Positions 4,559-7,168 of a stretch of DNA of 7,168 bases are shown one piece after another. Under the pieces are notes generated by a model that worked only from the letters and a program-made list of their open reading frames with translations, was not told the DNA's origin and did no database searches. This DNA comes from an uncultured Ruminococcus sp. (lineage in GTDB: Bacteria; Bacillota; Clostridia; Oscillospirales; Acutalibacteraceae). Position 1 is the first letter of the stretch; each line of letters begins with the position of its first letter. The DNA lies in the NCBI GenBank assembly GCA_902773035.1, contig CACYDB010000034.1:1-7168 (forward strand), in the 5' to 3' direction. The translations under genes were made by a program, and so were the position numbers.

Positions 4559-7168
4559 GAACTTGTTTATAATGATGAACCCGCGTCCCTCTCCATTAGC
4601 TCTTCCAACTCTCTGGACGATATGATCAACGAAGAGTATACACAGAGCGTCAGGGAATATTATTCCGGCTGTACGATCAGCTCGCTCGAAATGAGTGATA
4701 AACGAAACGTAAAGGTCGAGTATACCGTAAACAAAGCGGCTACGCTTATCGTCGCTTTCTATACAGACGACTGCTCCGAAATGGTTATGTATCGCACACG
4801 TGAGGTCACACCCTCGGACAGCTCAACCGTTTTCAGCGTTTCAGGGCTTCCCGACTACTATTACATAAAAGCTTGCCTTGTCAGTACTGAATCGGGCGTA
4901 CCGCTTTGCAAGGCGTTTAATAACCCGAACTATACAAAGAGAATGCAGGATTTTCTCTCAAAATCCGTTGACGATTATGACAGCGAAAACGTTATGAATC
5001 TCGACGATAACGACACAACCAACTACGCTGTTTTCAAGGACGGAGTAAAAAAGGTTGAATCAGACGGCAAATCCGATATCCTTGATTCACAGACCGACGG
5101 TACCTATGCTTTCAGAAATCCCGATAAGCTTTATGATGTGACGACGGGCGATATTCTTGCGTATCACTGCGGCGAGGAGCTTATTATTATCAACGTTTCC
5201 GATATAGATGAAAACGACAGCTGCCTTATGATTACAGGTGAGCAGGCGGAAGGTGAAAAGGTGTTCGAGGCGGTACGCATTGACTGCGTCGCGACCGATG
5301 AAAACACAGAGTTTACATCCTACGGAACCGATACGAGCGGCAAAAAGCCTGCGGGTTCAGCTTCCTCAAAGAGCAAAACTCCGACGGGAATGGATTTCAA
5401 TAAAGACGGCAAGGCGTTTTCAGGCAATATCGACATCGCCAAAATCTCAAACAAAACGGAATCAGACTACGCCACTACCAATGTCGAGGGAGGAATATCC
5501 TTTTCCGTTACGCCAAAGCTAAAATATTACCGCATAGAAGATTATAAATACCTTGAAGCCAAAATTGATTATACCGCGTCTCTTGACACCTCCATCTCGG
5601 CGAGTATGAAAGTAACAATACCCTTGTGCAAGGTCAAGTTCAGACCTGTAGTCGGAGTAAAAATGAGCTTTACTCCCTCGGTTGTGCTGAGCTGTACGGG
5701 AGAGCTTGACTACAGCGTATCTCTCAACGGTACGCTCGGCGTTCAGTCAGATACCGACAGCGGATGCCACAATATCTCGAGAGCTCCGAGCTTCAAGGCT
5801 GAGGTGAAAAGTGAGGTTAAGCTTTTTGCGGGTATTTCCCTGGAGCCCGAGATAGAGGTGCTCTGGGATGTTGTAGAGGCAGGTATGGACGCGACGATCG
5901 GCGCTGAGATCAATGCAAAGTATGATAAGATGCTTATGGATACAGACGCCGAGGAATTCCATGAATGTAAGAGATGTCTCGAGGGTAAAGCGGTAGATAA
6001 GCTTACGCTTAATTTTACCGTGGACTTTTTCAAAAAAACACGCAAGCTGATCAACGGCGGCAAGGAAAAGCAGCCTATCTTTTCACTGGAGATAAACCCG
6101 TTTAAAAACGCAGAGGTAGAGTTGTTCAGGTTCCATTATTCCGAGGACTACAACGAATTTGATTTCTGCGAATGTCCGCATTTTCTCTACCGTCAGAGAT
6201 TCACGCTGAGCAATTCGGAGAAGAAACTCGAGAGTAAAAATATTACGGTCAACGGAAAAGCCGCGGAGTATCCGTATTCCTCCGCCTCGGGAAAGACAGC
6301 GGTATTCTATCTTCCGAACGGAAGCCACGAGGTCAGCTTTAAATCGACCGACGGTCTCACGGCTAAAAAGAGCTTTACCGTAAACAGCAAGGCGGCTGAT
6401 TATAAAATCACGCTTTCCGACGAGGATTATATGGAAAAATTCATAAATATTCTCGTGAGCAAAAAGAGCGAGTGGTTCAGCGGACGATATTCCACCTACG
6501 GCGCGCAGTTTGTAGATCTTGACTTTGACAACCGTCCCGAGTTTATTTCTCAGTGGATGTCGGGTTCTTCAATGTCGGTTGACGGCGAGGTTTATTATCT
6601 TGACGATAATGATAAGCTCTGCAAAGCCGAGGGTAACGACAACCTTCTCGGACGCGGCTTTACAAACCGAATTAAGCTCTATAAAAACAAGAAGGACAAT
6701 ACTTACACTTGGCTCGGATCAGCGACGCTCAGAGCGGGCATTTCAGGCTTTTGGAGCGGCTTGTTTGAGCTGTTCTACAAAAACCATAAGCTCTCTCCAA
6801 AGTATTATGTTTCAAGTGAATTAACGCGCACGACCAAGGATAACTACAAAACATACACAGAGAAAACAACCTACTACAACGGCGCGAAAAAATACGGCAA
6901 CACAAGCGGCTGCAAGAAAATCAAAAAGAGCGAGTATGACAAGCTCAAAAAAGACAAGGAGAAGAACTATACCAAGTGCTCCTATGAGCAGAAGATGGTT
7001 CTCTACGACAAGATTGACAGCGCCGGGAATGAAACTCTCAAGGATCTTCTGTGCGAAAACTATCTCGACTTTATGCAGAACGCTCCGTGCTGTAACGTAA
7101 AAGCCAAGGGCGCGGTTAAGGTTACTTTGACTACAAAAAGCAAAAAAGCGTCCGCGGCAGGCAAGGGA
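4487..7168 (+). CDS. Large exported modular protein of unknown function (3' end outside window)
   Basis: The frame is open for 894 codons to the window edge. Residues 1-24 form a Sec signal peptide: MKK, a hydrophobic core, and ASA before Glu25 as the likely cleavage point. There is no lipobox Cys, so it is not a lipoprotein. Visible regions: a beta-rich N-terminal module (about 60-145) and a second part to about 268, including a GDILAY segment at 221-226; a Ser/Thr/Lys/Pro linker (281-300); a long amphipathic beta-strand region (335-480); an HxCxxC motif (492-497) and a CxCPH motif (561-565); a carboxypeptidase-regulatory- or PEGA-like Ig fold (about 566-643, with VFYLPNG at 606-612); a module with an acidic DLDFDNRPE loop (677-685); and a Lys/Tyr-rich tail. 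Twenty cysteines in 894 residues is high for an exported Firmicute protein. From memory, this resembles large secreted proteins of gut Clostridia with no assigned function. No catalytic domain or LPXTG anchor is visible; further domains may follow. Its own promoter separates it from the arg operon. Confidence 0.9.
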   Translation, partial: MKKFIAVFLSLIMAASVFTVSASAELVYNDEPASLSISSSNSLDDMINEEYTQSVREYYSGCTISSLEMSDKRNVKVEYTVNKAATLIVAFYTDDCSEMVMYRTREVTPSDSSTVFSVSGLPDYYYIKACLVSTESGVPLCKAFNNPNYTKRMQDFLSKSVDDYDSENVMNLDDNDTTNYAVFKDGVKKVESDGKSDILDSQTDGTYAFRNPDKLYDVTTGDILAYHCGEELIIINVSDIDENDSCLMITGEQAEGEKVFEAVRIDCVATDENTEFTSYGTDTSGKKPAGSASSKSKTPTGMDFNKDGKAFSGNIDIAKISNKTESDYATTNVEGGISFSVTPKLKYYRIEDYKYLEAKIDYTASLDTSISASMKVTIPLCKVKFRPVVGVKMSFTPSVVLSCTGELDYSVSLNGTLGVQSDTDSGCHNISRAPSFKAEVKSEVKLFAGISLEPEIEVLWDVVEAGMDATIGAEINAKYDKMLMDTDAEEFHECKRCLEGKAVDKLTLNFTVDFFKKTRKLINGGKEKQPIFSLEINPFKNAEVELFRFHYSEDYNEFDFCECPHFLYRQRFTLSNSEKKLESKNITVNGKAAEYPYSSASGKTAVFYLPNGSHEVSFKSTDGLTAKKSFTVNSKAADYKITLSDEDYMEKFINILVSKKSEWFSGRYSTYGAQFVDLDFDNRPEFISQWMSGSSMSVDGEVYYLDDNDKLCKAEGNDNLLGRGFTNRIKLYKNKKDNTYTWLGSATLRAGISGFWSGLFELFYKNHKLSPKYYVSSELTRTTKDNYKTYTEKTTYYNGAKKYGNTSGCKKIKKSEYDKLKKDKEKNYTKCSYEQKMVLYDKIDSAGNETLKDLLCENYLDFMQNAPCCNVKAKGAVKVTLTTKSKKASAAGKG
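6182..6415 (+). other. Ig-like (carboxypeptidase-regulatory/PEGA-like) domain segment
   Basis: Residues 566-643 of the secreted protein show alternating strands, an ITVNGK segment, a TAVFYLPNG turn and a HEVSFKS strand, closing with FTVNSKAADYKITL. This is the pattern of small Ig-like repeats in which a loop-strand '..LPNG.Y.V.F' is diagnostic. Such domains usually act as stalks or adhesion modules. The boundaries are approximate and the assignment is from pattern alone. Confidence 0.5.

Noticed and set aside
5393..5428. Dockerin/EF-hand-like loop DxNxDG in the secreted protein (residues 303-314)
   Set aside because: Only one copy is present, and loop positions 9 and 12 are Phe and Asn rather than dockerin residues; it also sits mid-protein, so it is likely chance.
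5238..5522. Plus-strand open frame of about 94 codons in another frame of the secreted-protein gene
   Set aside because: It overlaps the real frame fully, has no ribosome binding site of note, and its Arg/Ser-rich product looks like a frame shadow.
5743..6063. Minus-strand open frame of about 106 codons inside the secreted-protein gene
   Set aside because: It is antisense to a continuous 894-codon frame with signal peptide and domain patterns; its translation is Ser/Leu-rich without recognisable motifs.

Overview
The window most likely comes from the chromosome of a Gram-positive, mid-GC Firmicute of the Clostridia, probably of the Ruminococcus/Oscillospiraceae type. This rests on the compact argJ-argB-argD-argF order, strong Shine-Dalgarno sites (AAGGAGG before argF), an MKK-type Sec signal peptide on the last gene, and that protein's resemblance to the large exported proteins of gut Clostridia. 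The taxonomic call is an inference from style, not from a marker gene.

Positions 1-4271 hold the larger part of an arginine (ornithine/citrulline) biosynthesis operon, all on the plus strand: the 3' two thirds of argJ, then argB, a small GNAT acetyltransferase gene, argD and argF. Together they acetylate glutamate or recycle the acetyl group (ArgJ), phosphorylate N-acetylglutamate (ArgB), transaminate the semialdehyde to N-acetylornithine (ArgD), release ornithine (ArgJ again) and carbamoylate it to citrulline (ArgF). argC, argG, argH and argR are not visible; argC would be expected just upstream. From argB to argF the genes are 14 nt apart, overlap by one base, or are 3 nt apart, so they are surely co-transcribed. 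A clear intrinsic terminator at 4319-4356 closes the operon.

The exception to this tight packing is the 87-nt argJ-argB gap. It is largely filled by a degenerate tandem array of about eight 7-bp units that starts exactly on the argJ stop codon. The unit length is not a multiple of three, so stop codons fall in every forward frame, and in every reverse frame too.

Positions 4357-4486 are a short intergenic region with a plausible sigma-A-type promoter. It drives a separate gene that starts at 4487 and stays open to the window edge (894 codons, no stop). This gene encodes a large exported, modular, cysteine- and lysine-rich protein of unknown function. It has no visible link to arginine synthesis.

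No RNA genes, mobile elements, CRISPR arrays or phage genes were seen. I found no convincing new multi-gene system. The items most worth a second look are the 7-bp array, the GNAT gene inside the arg operon, and the large secreted protein with paired Cys/His motifs.
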